A DNA stretch of 64,000 bases from an uncultured Rhodospirillales bacterium (GCA_903835235.1 CAILMF010000001.1:186001-250000); one strand, 5' to 3'; numbered from the stretch's first letter, positions 41,938 to 51,052 are shown. Notes: generated by a model not told the origin, from the sequence alone. Translations and numbers: made by a program.

Positions 41938-43872
41938 CTATTCCGGGTTCAGCAACGCGTTCAGCCGCCGCGCCGCTTCCAGCCAGGGGCCGGGGTCGCC
42001 GGCCTCATGCGGCAGGCCGCGAACCACGCTGGGCAGCAGATGCACCAACGCCCGCACCGCCTGCGCATCCCGCGCTGAACGCATGCCGTCCAGCATCGCC
42101 GCCAGCCGGTCCTCCGGCATCGAATAGACCGGGCCGTGCTGGTCCACCACGTCGCCCGGCCAATGCTGGAACAGCACCGGCCAATCCGGCCGCAACCGGA
42201 ACTCCAGGTTCGGCGTGGCGCCGTTCAGCGCCAGCTTGAAGCGCATGCTCGGCCAGGCGGTGCCACCCAGGCGGACATGTTCCAACGTCATGTCCAGGTG
42301 CCGATAGCCGCCATCCGGCGTGTGGTAGTGTTCATGCATCCGCACCGCGCCGCATTCGGCCGGGCGCGGCTTGGTCACCAGCGGCGCGGCCGGTGGTTCC
42401 GGCAGTTCCATCCGGCCGAGCCGCCGGCCGAACAGGTCGGCCCATTCCAGCCGGCAGGCGGCCGGGGCCGTGGCCGCCAGCCGCGCCACCAGCACTACCG
42501 AAAGCGTCGGCGCGGCGTCCAACGGCAGGCGCAGCACAATCGCCAATCCACCGCCATCGGCCGGCACCGCACGCCAGCCGGAACAGCGCGCGCCCGGCGC
42601 GGCCAGATCCAGTTCTTCCGGGGTTTCCGCCGCGCAGCCCGCGGGTTGCAGCCACAGCGCCACGTCCAACCCCTCGGCGGCGCCTTCGGGCAGGGCGATG
42701 CCGGCCTCCAGCAGGTCCAGCCCCGCCACCGGCACCCAGGGCAGCACCGCCATGGCCTCGGCGCCCGGGGCCAGCACCAGTACCGGGCGCGGCGCCGCGG
42801 CCCCCAGCGAGACGTTGCTGCCCCCCAGCGGCAGCCGCGCCAGCGGCCAGACCTGCTGCGCCATCGCCACCGGCACGGCGGCGGGGGCCAGCGGCAGGTC
42901 GCCCTGCTCCCAATGCCAGTACAGCGGCATGGTGAAGCGCCGGCCAAAGGGCGCCTGCCACAGCCTGAGCGCCAGCGCCCGGCCGAGCGAAACCGGCGCC
43001 GGTTCGCCGGTATCCTGGTGCGCGCTGCGGGCCGGGTCGGCGCCGGCATCCTCCAGCGAGATCGCCAGCATGTCCGCCACCCCGCCTTCCACCACCAGGT
43101 CCAGGCAGGCGGTCTCCCGCACCGGTCCGACCGGCGCCGGCAGGTCCAGCGCCAGCCAGCCGGGCGTCAGCGCCGCCGCCGGCACCAGCCAGGCCGCCAG
43201 CACCCGGCCGCTTTCGGCGCCATACAGCCGCAGTCGCAGGCGCGTGTCGGCGGAAACCTCGGCGGCGGCGATGTGCAGCGCCACGGCGGCCAGCGATTCC
43301 ACCGAAAGCGTCAGCAACTGCCCCAGCGCCAGGTGCCCGGCTTCGGTCCGCACCGCCGGGCCGGGTTCGCAGGCCAGCGCGGTCTCCAATGCCAGGGGCG
43401 CGCGAAACCCGCTGGACTGCATCAGCACCGCCATGGCGGAGCGGGTTTCCTCATAATCCTGCCGCGTCGCCACCAGGGCCCGATGCAGCCCGGCAGCGCG
43501 CCCCGCGGCGGCTGATGTCTCGGCCAGGGCGAGCTGTGCCAGCGGTGCCCAGGCCGCGGCGGCGTCGCCCATCACCAGCAGCGGCGGCGGTGCCAGCCCC
43601 TGCCAGCAGGCCATCAGGTCGGCGGCGGCAGCCTCGCTGGGCGCCAGAATGGCCAGCACGCCGGCCGGCAGCGCCGGCAGCGGTGCCTCGCCCGGGTCAG
43701 TCGCGCCGAAGCCTGCCAGCCGCAGCCCCTGCACCCGCCAGCACGGCAGCATCGGCAGCGCGGCGGCCAGTGTCTCGGCGCCGGCGATGCCGTCCAGCAC
43801 CAGCAGGCTCGGCTGGCCGGACAGCAGCGCAGCCAGGGCGGCGGGGGGCGCGAGAAGCGGGGTCATGGTCAT
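41938..43872 (-). CDS. DUF6212-like protein next to glycosyltransferase
   Basis: The 644-residue protein has no membrane segment or catalytic motif that I recognise. It is rich in Leu, Ala and Trp, has several jelly-roll-like beta stretches (RLRLRLYGAESGRVLAAWLVP; ETACLDLVVEGGVADML) and ends in a conserved-looking HEHYHTPDGGYRHLDMTLEHV region. The family assignment is from memory and tentative. It overlaps the glycosyltransferase gene as ATGA, so it probably works with it in making or handling a surface glycan (inference). Confidence 0.6.
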   Translation of the reverse strand: MTMTPLLAPPAALAALLSGQPSLLVLDGIAGAETLAAALPMLPCWRVQGLRLAGFGATDPGEAPLPALPAGVLAILAPSEAAAADLMACWQGLAPPPLLVMGDAAAAWAPLAQLALAETSAAAGRAAGLHRALVATRQDYEETRSAMAVLMQSSGFRAPLALETALACEPGPAVRTEAGHLALGQLLTLSVESLAAVALHIAAAEVSADTRLRLRLYGAESGRVLAAWLVPAAALTPGWLALDLPAPVGPVRETACLDLVVEGGVADMLAISLEDAGADPARSAHQDTGEPAPVSLGRALALRLWQAPFGRRFTMPLYWHWEQGDLPLAPAAVPVAMAQQVWPLARLPLGGSNVSLGAAAPRPVLVLAPGAEAMAVLPWVPVAGLDLLEAGIALPEGAAEGLDVALWLQPAGCAAETPEELDLAAPGARCSGWRAVPADGGGLAIVLRLPLDAAPTLSVVLVARLAATAPAACRLEWADLFGRRLGRMELPEPPAAPLVTKPRPAECGAVRMHEHYHTPDGGYRHLDMTLEHVRLGGTAWPSMRFKLALNGATPNLEFRLRPDWPVLFQHWPGDVVDQHGPVYSMPEDRLAAMLDGMRSARDAQAVRALVHLLPSVVRGLPHEAGDPGPWLEAARRLNALLNPE

Positions 43873-46535
43873 GTCTCGGCATCCAGCGGGCAGCTTGCCG
43901 CAAGCCAGGTGAGGAAATCCCGCGTCGTCGCGGCCCAATCGGCCCCGGCCACGCGGGCGGCGGCCGCCTGGCCGAGCCGGGCCAGCAGCGCCGGGTCCGC
44001 CGCCAGCGCCGCACTGAAGGCCGCGACGATACCGGCTTCCGGCTGGTCGTGCGGCACCAGCAGCCCGTCCACACCATGGCTGACGATCTCCGCCATGGCG
44101 CCCACATCGGTGGCGATGACGGCACAGCCGAGGCGCTGGGCCTCCAGCACCGTCAGCGGCACGCCCTCGAAGCGCGACGGCAGCAGCACCACGTCGGCCC
44201 AGGCGTAGAGCGCATCCAGCTGCGCCGGGCGGTTAACCGGTGGTTCCACCGCCACCCCGACATCCGGCGCCGTGCCGGTATCGGCCATCACCGTGCCGCC
44301 GACCACGCGCCAGTCCAGCGCCGGATGCGCGGCGATCAGCGCCGCCAGCCGGTCCATGCCCTTCTGCCGGTCCAGCCGGCCCAGATACAGGACCCGCAGC
44401 GGGCCGGGCGACCGCTCCTGCCGGGCGGCCAGCACCTCGGCGACACGCTCCGTCTCGTAGCCCGGCGCGTTGCGCACCAGGTGCAGCTTGTAGCCGGGGA
44501 TGCCCTGGCCCAGGCACCAGTCCCGCAGCGCCTGGCTGATGACGACGAAGCCGTCATAGGCGTGTTCATAGGCCAGGGCGTGGTGCGGGTTGCCGCTGGG
44601 CTGGCCCCAATTGCTGCGCTCCACCAGGTGCAGGCCGACCAGGGTGCGCACGCCCAGCCGCCGCAGCCGCGCCATCAGCGCATGGCCGGCGAAGGAATGC
44701 GTGTTCAGCACCGCATGCATGCCGGCCAGCAGGCCCAGCACATCCGCGGCCTCCTTGCGGTTGCCCAGGCTGGGGGTGCCGCCGCCAAAATAGCCGGCAG
44801 TCCAGTCCTCGCCATCCTCGCCCAGGCCATGCACCAGGGTGATGCTCTCGAAGGCGGCGCGGGCTTCCGGCGTCAGCGCCATCTGTCGGCCGCCGACAAC
44901 GAACAGGTGCGGGCGCCAGCCGGCGGCGCGGAACTGCTGGGCATAGGCCAGCACCACCTTCTCCACCCCGCCGAAGCTGAACACCGGCACCAGCAGGGCA
45001 ATGTCGCGCCGCCCCGCCACCGGCAGCAGCGGCAGGGAAACGCCAAGGCCGTTCTCGTGCTGGCAATGCTCCACCACCTCATGCCGCGGGCGGCGGAAGT
45101 CGCTGCGCCATTGCCGCGGCAGCGCGGTGGCGCGGCGTTCAGTGCGGGAAAGCTCGCCGACTTCCTGCGCCAGCAGATGCACCGGCGGCAGGGTGGTGGG
45201 CGGCGGCGGGCGTTCGCCATCCGGCAGCGCCAGGCGCAGCCGGCGCGTGGCGGGGCGCGGGGCCTCGCGGCGCAGGCTGTCCAGCCAATCGCCACCGGGG
45301 TCGCGAATGCTTTCCAGCACGGTGCCGGTGCGGGCGAAGACCAGATGGCAGGCGGCCAGCCCGCCGCTGCCGCCCAGCAACTCCTGGCGCAACTCGGCCT
45401 CGCCGCCCGGCAGCAGCTCCACGCCGATGAACTGCGCGTCGCGCAGCGTCAGGTCGGCCTGCCAGAACAGCCCGGGCAGCAGGCGGAAGCGGGCGAGGAA
45501 CGCCAGCACCGCCGGCTCGGCGAACAGGCAGACCGGCGGGAAGAAGGCGGCCGAGGGCGTCTCGGCGGTGGCCAGCAGGCGGTCCCGCGCCTGAGGCAGG
45601 GTCAGTGTCTCGGTGGCCGGCGTCGTCGGGTCAAGCAGCAGTTGGGCGCTGGCCTCGCCACTGCGGAACCAGGCGAAGCGCGGCATGTCCGCCGCCTCCA
45701 GCCGCAGCAGGTTGCGCGGGTGATACAGCCGGGCGTGCTTGCGGCGCAGCGCATGCGCCAGGATCGGGCGCTGGCGCTCAGCCTCGGAGAGCATGCTTTC
45801 CGGTCGGCGCCGATACTGGAAACCGGAATGCGGCAAATGCTGGCCACGAAAGCCGCGCCCGGCCGCCTGCAGCCAGAAATCCCAGTCCTCGAAGCCCGCA
45901 CGGAAGCTCTCGTCGAAACGCAAGCCCGCCCCCAACAGGCTGCGGCGCACCAGGCTGCCGGCCTCGCACAGGTTGTCCACCAGCTGGGCCAGCAGGGAAT
46001 AGGCGCCGGCGCCGCTGCCGTTCATCGGCAGGCCGAACATGTCGAAATCCGGATAGACCCAGCCCACACCGGGCGGCGCCGCCAGCAGGGCCGCGTCGGC
46101 GCGGGCCAGCAGATGCGGCGCCATGCGGTTGTCGGCATCCAGGAAATACACCGCGCGGCAGGCCGGGAAGCTGGCCAGCGCCACCTCGATACCGGTGTTG
46201 CGCGCGGCCGAAAGCCCGGCATTGCGCTGGCGCACCGCCAGCACGCGGCCGGGGTGGGCGGTGGCATAGGCGCTGGCGATCCGGCTGGTCTCGGGGTCGG
46301 GGCAGCCATCATCCACCACGACAGCGGCGAGGGGCGGCGCGCCCTGCTGGGCCAGCACACTCTCGATGGCCTCGGGCAGCAGGCCGGGCTGGCCATAGGC
46401 CGGGATCACCACGGCCAGCAGCACCTCGGTCGCCGCTAGCGGCGCGGTCGGGGACGCCGGCAGCGACGCGGCGGGGGCGGCGGGCGCCGGCTTCGGCAGG
46501 GCCGGCCACCAGGGCAGGAAGGGGTGCGGCAGCAT
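43869..46535 (-). CDS. Two-domain glycosyltransferase (GT2 N-terminal, GT4 C-terminal)
   Basis: The 888-residue protein has an N-terminal GT2/GT-A domain (AVVIPAYGQPGLLPEAIESVLAQ, VVVDDGCPD, and DXD-like FLDADNRM; about 38-290). A central region follows, and then a C-terminal GT-B/GT4 domain (FSFGGVEKVVLAYAQQF; LYLGRLDRQKGMDRL; LPSRFEGVPLTVLEAQRLGCAVIATDVG; about 545-870). It could add two successive sugars to a cell-surface polysaccharide. The start at 46535 follows a tandem-repeat gap. The neighbouring gene at 46700 encodes another GT4 enzyme. Confidence 0.9.
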   Translation of the reverse strand: MLPHPFLPWWPALPKPAPAAPAASLPASPTAPLAATEVLLAVVIPAYGQPGLLPEAIESVLAQQGAPPLAAVVVDDGCPDPETSRIASAYATAHPGRVLAVRQRNAGLSAARNTGIEVALASFPACRAVYFLDADNRMAPHLLARADAALLAAPPGVGWVYPDFDMFGLPMNGSGAGAYSLLAQLVDNLCEAGSLVRRSLLGAGLRFDESFRAGFEDWDFWLQAAGRGFRGQHLPHSGFQYRRRPESMLSEAERQRPILAHALRRKHARLYHPRNLLRLEAADMPRFAWFRSGEASAQLLLDPTTPATETLTLPQARDRLLATAETPSAAFFPPVCLFAEPAVLAFLARFRLLPGLFWQADLTLRDAQFIGVELLPGGEAELRQELLGGSGGLAACHLVFARTGTVLESIRDPGGDWLDSLRREAPRPATRRLRLALPDGERPPPPTTLPPVHLLAQEVGELSRTERRATALPRQWRSDFRRPRHEVVEHCQHENGLGVSLPLLPVAGRRDIALLVPVFSFGGVEKVVLAYAQQFRAAGWRPHLFVVGGRQMALTPEARAAFESITLVHGLGEDGEDWTAGYFGGGTPSLGNRKEAADVLGLLAGMHAVLNTHSFAGHALMARLRRLGVRTLVGLHLVERSNWGQPSGNPHHALAYEHAYDGFVVISQALRDWCLGQGIPGYKLHLVRNAPGYETERVAEVLAARQERSPGPLRVLYLGRLDRQKGMDRLAALIAAHPALDWRVVGGTVMADTGTAPDVGVAVEPPVNRPAQLDALYAWADVVLLPSRFEGVPLTVLEAQRLGCAVIATDVGAMAEIVSHGVDGLLVPHDQPEAGIVAAFSAALAADPALLARLGQAAAARVAGADWAATTRDFLTWLAASCPLDAET

Positions 46536-46594
46536 CGCGCTATGTCCTAGCGCAAACGGCGTTGCCGCGACATTGCCGAGACGCGTGCAGCGGC

Positions 46595-46675
46595 GCGGCA
46601 TTGCCGCGAAGGGGCATGGGCGCGGCCTTGCCGCGAAGGGGCATGGTCGCGGCGTTGCCGCGAAGGGGCGCCGCC
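46595..46675 (+). repeat. Three tandem 27-bp repeats in a glycosyltransferase gap
   Basis: Three copies of GCGGCNTTGCCGCGAAGGGG plus seven bases follow each other without a break, differing mainly at the loop base (A, C, G). Each holds GCGGC/GCCGC arms around NTT. Partial copies lie just upstream at 46558-46594. They sit between two glycosyltransferase genes transcribed leftwards, upstream of the start at 46535. Confidence 0.85.
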
Positions 46676-46699
46676 AGGCAGGGCAGCCGGCCGCGCATC

Positions 46700-47851
46700 T
46701 CAGGCCACCAGCCCGCGCAGCAGGCCCAGGTAACGCCGCAGCATGGCCGCCTGGTCGAACTGCGCCGCATGGCGCCAGGCCGCCGCCACCAGCACCTGGC
46801 TGCGCGGCCCCGGCGGGAAGCCCTCGCAGGCATCGGCGGTCAGGCTGTACGGGCTGTCCAGATCGATCAGCGTCGCCATCTCGCCGGCACGGTCCTCCAG
46901 GCATTCCAGCGCGGCGCGGCTGGCCAGCACCGGGCAGCGCCGGGCCGCGGCTTCCAGGAAGGTCAACGGGCAGCCCTCCAGGCGCGAGGGCATCAGCAGC
47001 GCATCCGCCGCCAGCAGCCAGTCCGGCACATCCGCCACCTGGCCCGGCAGGCGCAGCGGCTCGCCCAGGCCGGCAAGCTGTTCCAGCATCTCCCCCTGGC
47101 CCAGCGCCAACACCGTGGCGCCGCGCCGCTGCCACAGCGCCAGGGCCAGCGCCGGCAGCAGGTCGGCACCCTTCTGCTTGTCCAGCCGCCCGGCGAAGAC
47201 CAGCATCGGCGCATCCGGCGGCAGGTTCAGCCATTGCCGCTTGAACCGCCGGGCCTCGGCCCGAGCCGCCGGGTCTTCCGGCGGCACCACCACGCCATTG
47301 GGCACCACGCCCACCTGGCCTGGCGCCAGGCCATAGCCCAGCGCCAGCCGTCGCGCCGTGGGGGCCGAGACCGCCACCACCCGCCCCGGCCCGGCGGCGA
47401 AACCACCCAGGGCGCGCACCGCATTGGCGTCGCCATCCAGCGGCACCAGGTGGCCGACCAGCAGGCTCGGCACCTCCGCCGCCGCCAGCGCCCGGCGCGG
47501 GCCGATGCCGGCGGTGGGCCAGGGCAGTGGCAGCAGCGCGGCGTCCGGGCAGGTTTCCTCCAGCAGGCGGCTGGTGGCGCGGGCCTGGTCCACCGGGCTT
47601 TCATGGAAGCGCTCGGGCGACCAGCCGAGCCCGGGCGAAGGGTGCAGCGTCAGCCCCGGCAGCCGGCCGAGCAGCCGGGACAGCGCCGCGATGAAGGCCG
47701 GTTCCGCCGCCAGCGCCACCCGCACGCCCAGGCCCGCGGCGGCGCGGACAATCTCCAGCGTATGCAGCTCCGCCCCGCCGATGCCGTGGCCCGGCAGCAG
47801 CACCAGCAGCGACCGCAGCGTGCTGCCGGGGCCGCCGGCCTCGGCTGTCAC
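46700..47851 (-). CDS. GT4-family glycosyltransferase
   Basis: The 383-residue GT-B enzyme has the N-terminal glycine-rich loop LLPGHGIGGAELHTLEI, the linker VVPNGVVVPPED, the donor-domain strand LVFAGRLDKQKGADLL, and the MPSRLEGCPLTFLEAAAR segment with the conserved Glu residues. Start GTG at 47851 overlaps the rsmD stop (GTGA). An upstream ATG in the same frame would run deep into rsmD and is rejected. Acceptor unknown. Confidence 0.9.
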   Translation of the reverse strand: MTAEAGGPGSTLRSLLVLLPGHGIGGAELHTLEIVRAAAGLGVRVALAAEPAFIAALSRLLGRLPGLTLHPSPGLGWSPERFHESPVDQARATSRLLEETCPDAALLPLPWPTAGIGPRRALAAAEVPSLLVGHLVPLDGDANAVRALGGFAAGPGRVVAVSAPTARRLALGYGLAPGQVGVVPNGVVVPPEDPAARAEARRFKRQWLNLPPDAPMLVFAGRLDKQKGADLLPALALALWQRRGATVLALGQGEMLEQLAGLGEPLRLPGQVADVPDWLLAADALLMPSRLEGCPLTFLEAAARRCPVLASRAALECLEDRAGEMATLIDLDSPYSLTADACEGFPPGPRSQVLVAAAWRHAAQFDQAAMLRRYLGLLRGLVA

Positions 47852-48402
47852 GGGGCGAGCAGGAACAACAGGCTGGCCAGGCCGTGCTGGCGTTCGGCCA
47901 GCAGGGTGTAGCCTTCGGGCGTCTCGGCGAATTCGCGGCCGAATTCGCAGCACACCAGCGCGCCCGGCGCGATCCAGCCGGCCTTGGCCAGCGCCGCCAG
48001 CGCCTGGCCAACGAAGCCCTGGCCATAGGGCGGGTCCAGGAAGACCAGGGTGCAGGGAAGCTGCGCCCGCGGCGGCTTCAGCGCATCGGCCGGCAGCACG
48101 CGGGTGCGGGTAAGCTCGGCGCAGCGGGTGATGTTGGTGCGCATCGCCGCCAGCGCCGCGGCGTCATTCTCGATGAAGGTGGCATGCGCGGCGCCGCGCG
48201 AGAGCGCTTCCAGCCCCAGCGCCCCAGTGCCGGCGAATACATCCAGCACGCGGGCGGCATTGACGATGTCCCGCCCCGCCCAGGGCGCATGCCAGAGCAT
48301 GTCGAACATCGACACGCGCACGCGGTCGGCCGTCGGGCGCGTGGTCATGCCATCCGGCGCGATGATGGTGCGGCCCTTGTGGCGGCCGGCGGCTATGCGC
48401 AT
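47848..48402 (-). CDS. rsmD: 16S rRNA (guanine966-N2)-methyltransferase
   Basis: The 184-residue protein has the RsmD N-terminus MRIAAGRHKGRTIIAPDG, the RPTADRVRVSMFDML segment, SAM motif VLDVFAGTGALGLEALSRG and catalytic LDPPYGQG. It methylates G966 of 16S rRNA. The TGA stop overlaps the GTG of the next glycosyltransferase gene. Confidence 0.94.
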   Translation of the reverse strand: MRIAAGRHKGRTIIAPDGMTTRPTADRVRVSMFDMLWHAPWAGRDIVNAARVLDVFAGTGALGLEALSRGAAHATFIENDAAALAAMRTNITRCAELTRTRVLPADALKPPRAQLPCTLVFLDPPYGQGFVGQALAALAKAGWIAPGALVCCEFGREFAETPEGYTLLAERQHGLASLLFLLAP

Positions 48403-48423
48403 TGCGCGGCCTCAAGCGCCGGC

Positions 48424-48499
48424 GCCGGCATCCGCCGGCTTGGCTTGCGTGCGCATAAGCGCACGTCGCGCGTTCGCGCTCTCGGGCCTGAGCGGCCCG
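48424..48499. repeat. Serial-hairpin element (four stems), copy 1
   Basis: Four hairpins follow each other: GCCGGC-ATCC-GCCGGC (48424-48439), CGTGCGC-ATAA-GCGCACG (48448-48465), GCGC-GTTC-GCGC (48468-48479) and CGGGCC-TGAGC-GGCCCG (48483-48499). Loops and order match the element at 63788-63891, while the stems differ. It lies in the 217-bp gap between the rsmD and pseudouridine-synthase genes; the rest of that gap shows no feature. Confidence 0.65.
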
Positions 48500-48619
48500 C
48501 CTGGGTCAGCTTTCGGTGGCCTTCGCGTTCACCGGAAGCGCGGCGGGCGCACTGCCGCGCGCCTGCAAGGCAGGACGATCCCCCCGACGCGTCCCGGCCA
48601 TCCACGCCCGCCAGCACGC

Positions 48620-49435
48620 TCACGCCTCGGCGGCCGGCTTGCGGCGGGCCTTGCGTTCGGCCGCGCGGGCATCGGCGGCTTCGCTGCGCAGGCCCAGCTG
48701 CTCGCGCATCACCTTGGGGTTCACTTCCTCAATGGCGCCCTTGGGCAGCGTGCCCAGCTGGAATGGGCCATACGCCGTGCGCAGCAGGCGCGACACATCC
48801 AGGCCCAGATGGTCCATCACCCGGCGGATTTCCCGGTTCTTGCCTTCCTGCAGCGCCACGGTCAGCCAGGAATTGGCACCCTGGCGGCTGTCCAGCCCGG
48901 CTTCGATCGGCCCGTAGCGCACGCCTTCCACCGTCACGCCGCCGGCCAGCGCGGCCAGGTCGCGGTCGGTCGGCGCGCCATGCACGCGCACGCGGTAGCG
49001 CCTGATCCAGCCATTGCTCGGCAGTTCCAGCTTACGGGCCAGCTCGCCGTCATTGGTCAGCAGCAGCAGGCCCTCGCTGTTCAAATCCAGCCGTCCCACG
49101 CTGATGACGCGACCCATCTCCTTCGGCAGCTTCTCGAAGACCGTGGGGCGGCCCTTCTCGTCCTTGTGCGTGGTCACCAGGCCGGCGGGCTTGTGGTAGC
49201 GGAACAGCCTGGTCTTCTGCGGCTCGGCCACCAGCTTGCCATCCACCGTCAGCATGTCGCGGGGCTGGATGAAGGTGGCGGGCGTGGTCACCAGCTTGTT
49301 GTTCAGCTTCACCCGGTTTTCGGCGATCAGCTTCTCGGCGTCGCGGCGGCTGGAGATGCCGGCGCGGGCCAGCACCTTGGCAATGCGTTCGCCACGCTCG
49401 CCGGCGGGCTCGGCGTCGTCATCCACGGCAGGCAT
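48620..49435 (-). CDS. rluB: rRNA pseudouridine synthase (RluB/RsuA family)
   Basis: The 271-residue protein has an N-terminal S4 RNA-binding domain (ERIAKVLARAGISSRRDAEKLI) and the catalytic domain with Asp in SVGRLDLNSEGLLLLTNDG, then LQEGKNREIRRVMDHLGL. The Asn after the catalytic Leu-Asp favours RluB, which acts on 23S rRNA, over RsuA, but this is tentative. The C-terminal tail is Ala/Arg/Lys-rich. It overlaps the upstream amidase gene by 17 bp. Confidence 0.9.
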   Translation of the reverse strand: MPAVDDDAEPAGERGERIAKVLARAGISSRRDAEKLIAENRVKLNNKLVTTPATFIQPRDMLTVDGKLVAEPQKTRLFRYHKPAGLVTTHKDEKGRPTVFEKLPKEMGRVISVGRLDLNSEGLLLLTNDGELARKLELPSNGWIRRYRVRVHGAPTDRDLAALAGGVTVEGVRYGPIEAGLDSRQGANSWLTVALQEGKNREIRRVMDHLGLDVSRLLRTAYGPFQLGTLPKGAIEEVNPKVMREQLGLRSEAADARAAERKARRKPAAEA

Positions 49436-50135
49436 CTACGAACGCCTTCATGATCAGGGGGTCGGCGGCATCGACGGCGTATTCCGGGTGCCACTGCACA
49501 CCCAGCGCAAAGCGGAAGCCGGGATGCTCCACGCCCTCCACCACGCCATCCGGCGCCACGGCGTTGATGACGGCGCCCGGCCCGGCGGTGGCCACCGCCT
49601 GGTGATGCGCGCTGTTCACCGCCAGCACCGGCTTGGCCACGATGCGCGCCAGCAGCGTCTCCGGCGCCACCGTCACCTCATGCCCCGGCAGGTGGCGCGG
49701 GGTCGGCTGCTCATGTTCCAGCGCATTGGCCACGCTGTCCGGAATATGCTGGATGAGTGTACCGCCGAAGGTCACCGCCAGCAGCTGCTGGCCGCCGCAG
49801 ATGCCCAGCACCGGCATGTTCCGCGCCAAGGCGCCGCGGGTGACGGCCAGCTCGAAATCGGTGCGGCCGGCCTTCAGCGTCACCGTCGGGTGGGTCGGGC
49901 CGCCGCCGTACAGCGAGGGGTCCACGTCGAAGGCGCCGCCGGTGATCAGCAGCCCGTCGATCATGTCCAGGTACTGTTCGGCCAGGGCCGGGTCGTGCGG
50001 CAGGGCCACCGGCAGGCCACCGGCCTCGGCCAGGGCGGAGAAGTAGTTCTTGCGCAGCGCATACCAGGGCAGCTTGGAGTAGCCGCCGGGCTCCTCCGCA
50101 TCCAGGGTGACGCCGATGATGGGACGCTTGGTCAT
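49419..50135 (-). CDS. C26-family gamma-glutamyl amidase (PuuD-like)
   Basis: The 238-residue class I glutamine-amidotransferase-fold protein has the nucleophile elbow GICGGQQLL. The His-Glu pair lies in LGVQWHPEY. The motif VNSAHHQAV is typical of gamma-glutamyl-GABA hydrolases of polyamine breakdown. No other puu genes are present. The start at 50135 directly precedes the conserved RPIIGVTLD. Confidence 0.9.
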   Translation of the reverse strand: MTKRPIIGVTLDAEEPGGYSKLPWYALRKNYFSALAEAGGLPVALPHDPALAEQYLDMIDGLLITGGAFDVDPSLYGGGPTHPTVTLKAGRTDFELAVTRGALARNMPVLGICGGQQLLAVTFGGTLIQHIPDSVANALEHEQPTPRHLPGHEVTVAPETLLARIVAKPVLAVNSAHHQAVATAGPGAVINAVAPDGVVEGVEHPGFRFALGVQWHPEYAVDAADPLIMKAFVDACRG

Positions 50136-50229
50136 GGCCGCGTAGCTAGAGCATGGCCGGCGCGGAAGGAAGCGCCACCTGCGACCGGCCGTGCTGGACC
50201 TGGCCGCGGCGCCGGGGCAAGACGGGCGG

Positions 50230-50670
50230 ATGCAGCCGATGCAGATCGCCCTGGATGAAGCCCGCGCCGCGGCCGAACGCGGCGAGGTGCCGGTGGGCGC
50301 CGTGGTCACCGGCCCGGATGGCGCCGTGCTGGCCCGCGCCGGCAACCAGGTGGAGGCAACCCACGACGCCGGCGCCCATGCCGAGATGCTGGCGCTGCGG
50401 GCGGCCGGCGCCCTGCTGGGCAGCCCGCGCCTGCCGGCCTGCACGCTGTGGGTGACGCTGGAGCCCTGCCCGATGTGCGCCCAGGCGGCCAGCTTCTTCC
50501 GGGTCAAACGCGTGGTCTTCGGCGCCTATGACCCCAAGGGCGGTGGGGTGGAGCACGGCGCCCGGGTATTCGCCGCGCCCAGCTGCCATCACGTGCCGGA
50601 AGTGGTCGGCGGCGTGCGGGAGACCGAGGCGGCGGCGCTGCTGCGCGGCTTCTTCAGTGCGCGTCGATAG
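50230..50670 (+). CDS. tadA: tRNA-specific adenosine deaminase
   Basis: The 146-residue zinc deaminase has AHAEMLAL (His ligand, catalytic Glu) and EPCPMCAQA (two Cys ligands), after the EVPVGAVV strand. It converts A34 to inosine in tRNA-Arg; another nucleoside deaminase role is possible. A start at 50191 would add 13 residues. The 50230 start gives the normal distance to EVPVGAV. It is divergent from the amidase gene and convergent, with a 17-bp overlap, to a small unknown gene. Confidence 0.9.
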   Translation: MQPMQIALDEARAAAERGEVPVGAVVTGPDGAVLARAGNQVEATHDAGAHAEMLALRAAGALLGSPRLPACTLWVTLEPCPMCAQAASFFRVKRVVFGAYDPKGGGVEHGARVFAAPSCHHVPEVVGGVRETEAAALLRGFFSARR

Positions 50671-50851
50671 CGCCAGCGTCCCGCGCTTCCCCGCGGCGCA
50701 CCATGCCCGCGCTGGCCAGCCCGGCCAGCAACAGGTTGCGGCGCAGGAAGTCGTTCCACAGGTTGCCTGATGCCTGCGGGGCAACCAGCGCCGGCGCCAT
50801 GGCCTCGGGCTGGGGGGTGGGGGTGCTGGTGGCGGGGTCTGCGTGCGACAT
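50654..50851 (-). CDS. Small protein of unknown function
   Basis: This possible 65-residue protein begins MSHADPATST, with a Pro/Ala-rich N-terminal half and a helical NLWNDFLRRNLLLAGLASAGMVRRG near the C-terminus. The latter resembles a Tat-like or membrane-associating stretch but is in the wrong place for a signal. It overlaps the 3' end of tadA by 17 bp. I do not recognise it, and it may be spurious. Confidence 0.35.
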   Translation of the reverse strand: MSHADPATSTPTPQPEAMAPALVAPQASGNLWNDFLRRNLLLAGLASAGMVRRGEARDAGAIDAH

Positions 50852-50981
50852 CCTGCTCTCGCTCCCGGTGTTATCTCCGGTGAAAGGTAGCCTCGCCTCC
50901 ATCTGTGTCGGCTCCGCGGCAGGATTGAGACGAAAGCTAAGCGTCCGCACGTGACGATTGCCATCTCGCAGCATCGGCTGG

Positions 50982-51007
50982 GCGTGGTTAACGCTTCAAC
51001 ACCACGC
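50982..51007. promoter_or_regulatory. Inverted repeat upstream of a Bug gene
   Basis: GCGTGGT (50982-50988) and ACCACGC (51001-51007) are perfect 7-bp arms around 12 bp, 46 bp before the start at 51053. The spacer contains the only local AT-richer stretch (TTAACG). It is a possible operator; no regulator can be named. The remainder of the 50852-51052 gap shows nothing clear. Confidence 0.3.
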
Positions 51008-51052
51008 GATGTTGCGTCACACATCGTCGCTGCCCGGAGGAAGGAAAACGCC

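Noticed and set aside
46595-46675. CRISPR array
   Set aside because: The repeats are directly adjacent without spacers, so this is a tandem array.
46535-47234. An N-terminal extension of about 230 residues for the two-domain glycosyltransferase
   Set aside because: The frame stays open, but it runs through the tandem repeat and antiparallel to nothing useful inside the preceding glycosyltransferase gene; the natural start lies at 46535 before the GT2 domain.
27481-50670. Three separate 17-bp gene overlaps (27481, 49419, 50654) as a common signal
   Set aside because: They differ in orientation and sequence and one involves a doubtful small gene; the equal length looks like coincidence.
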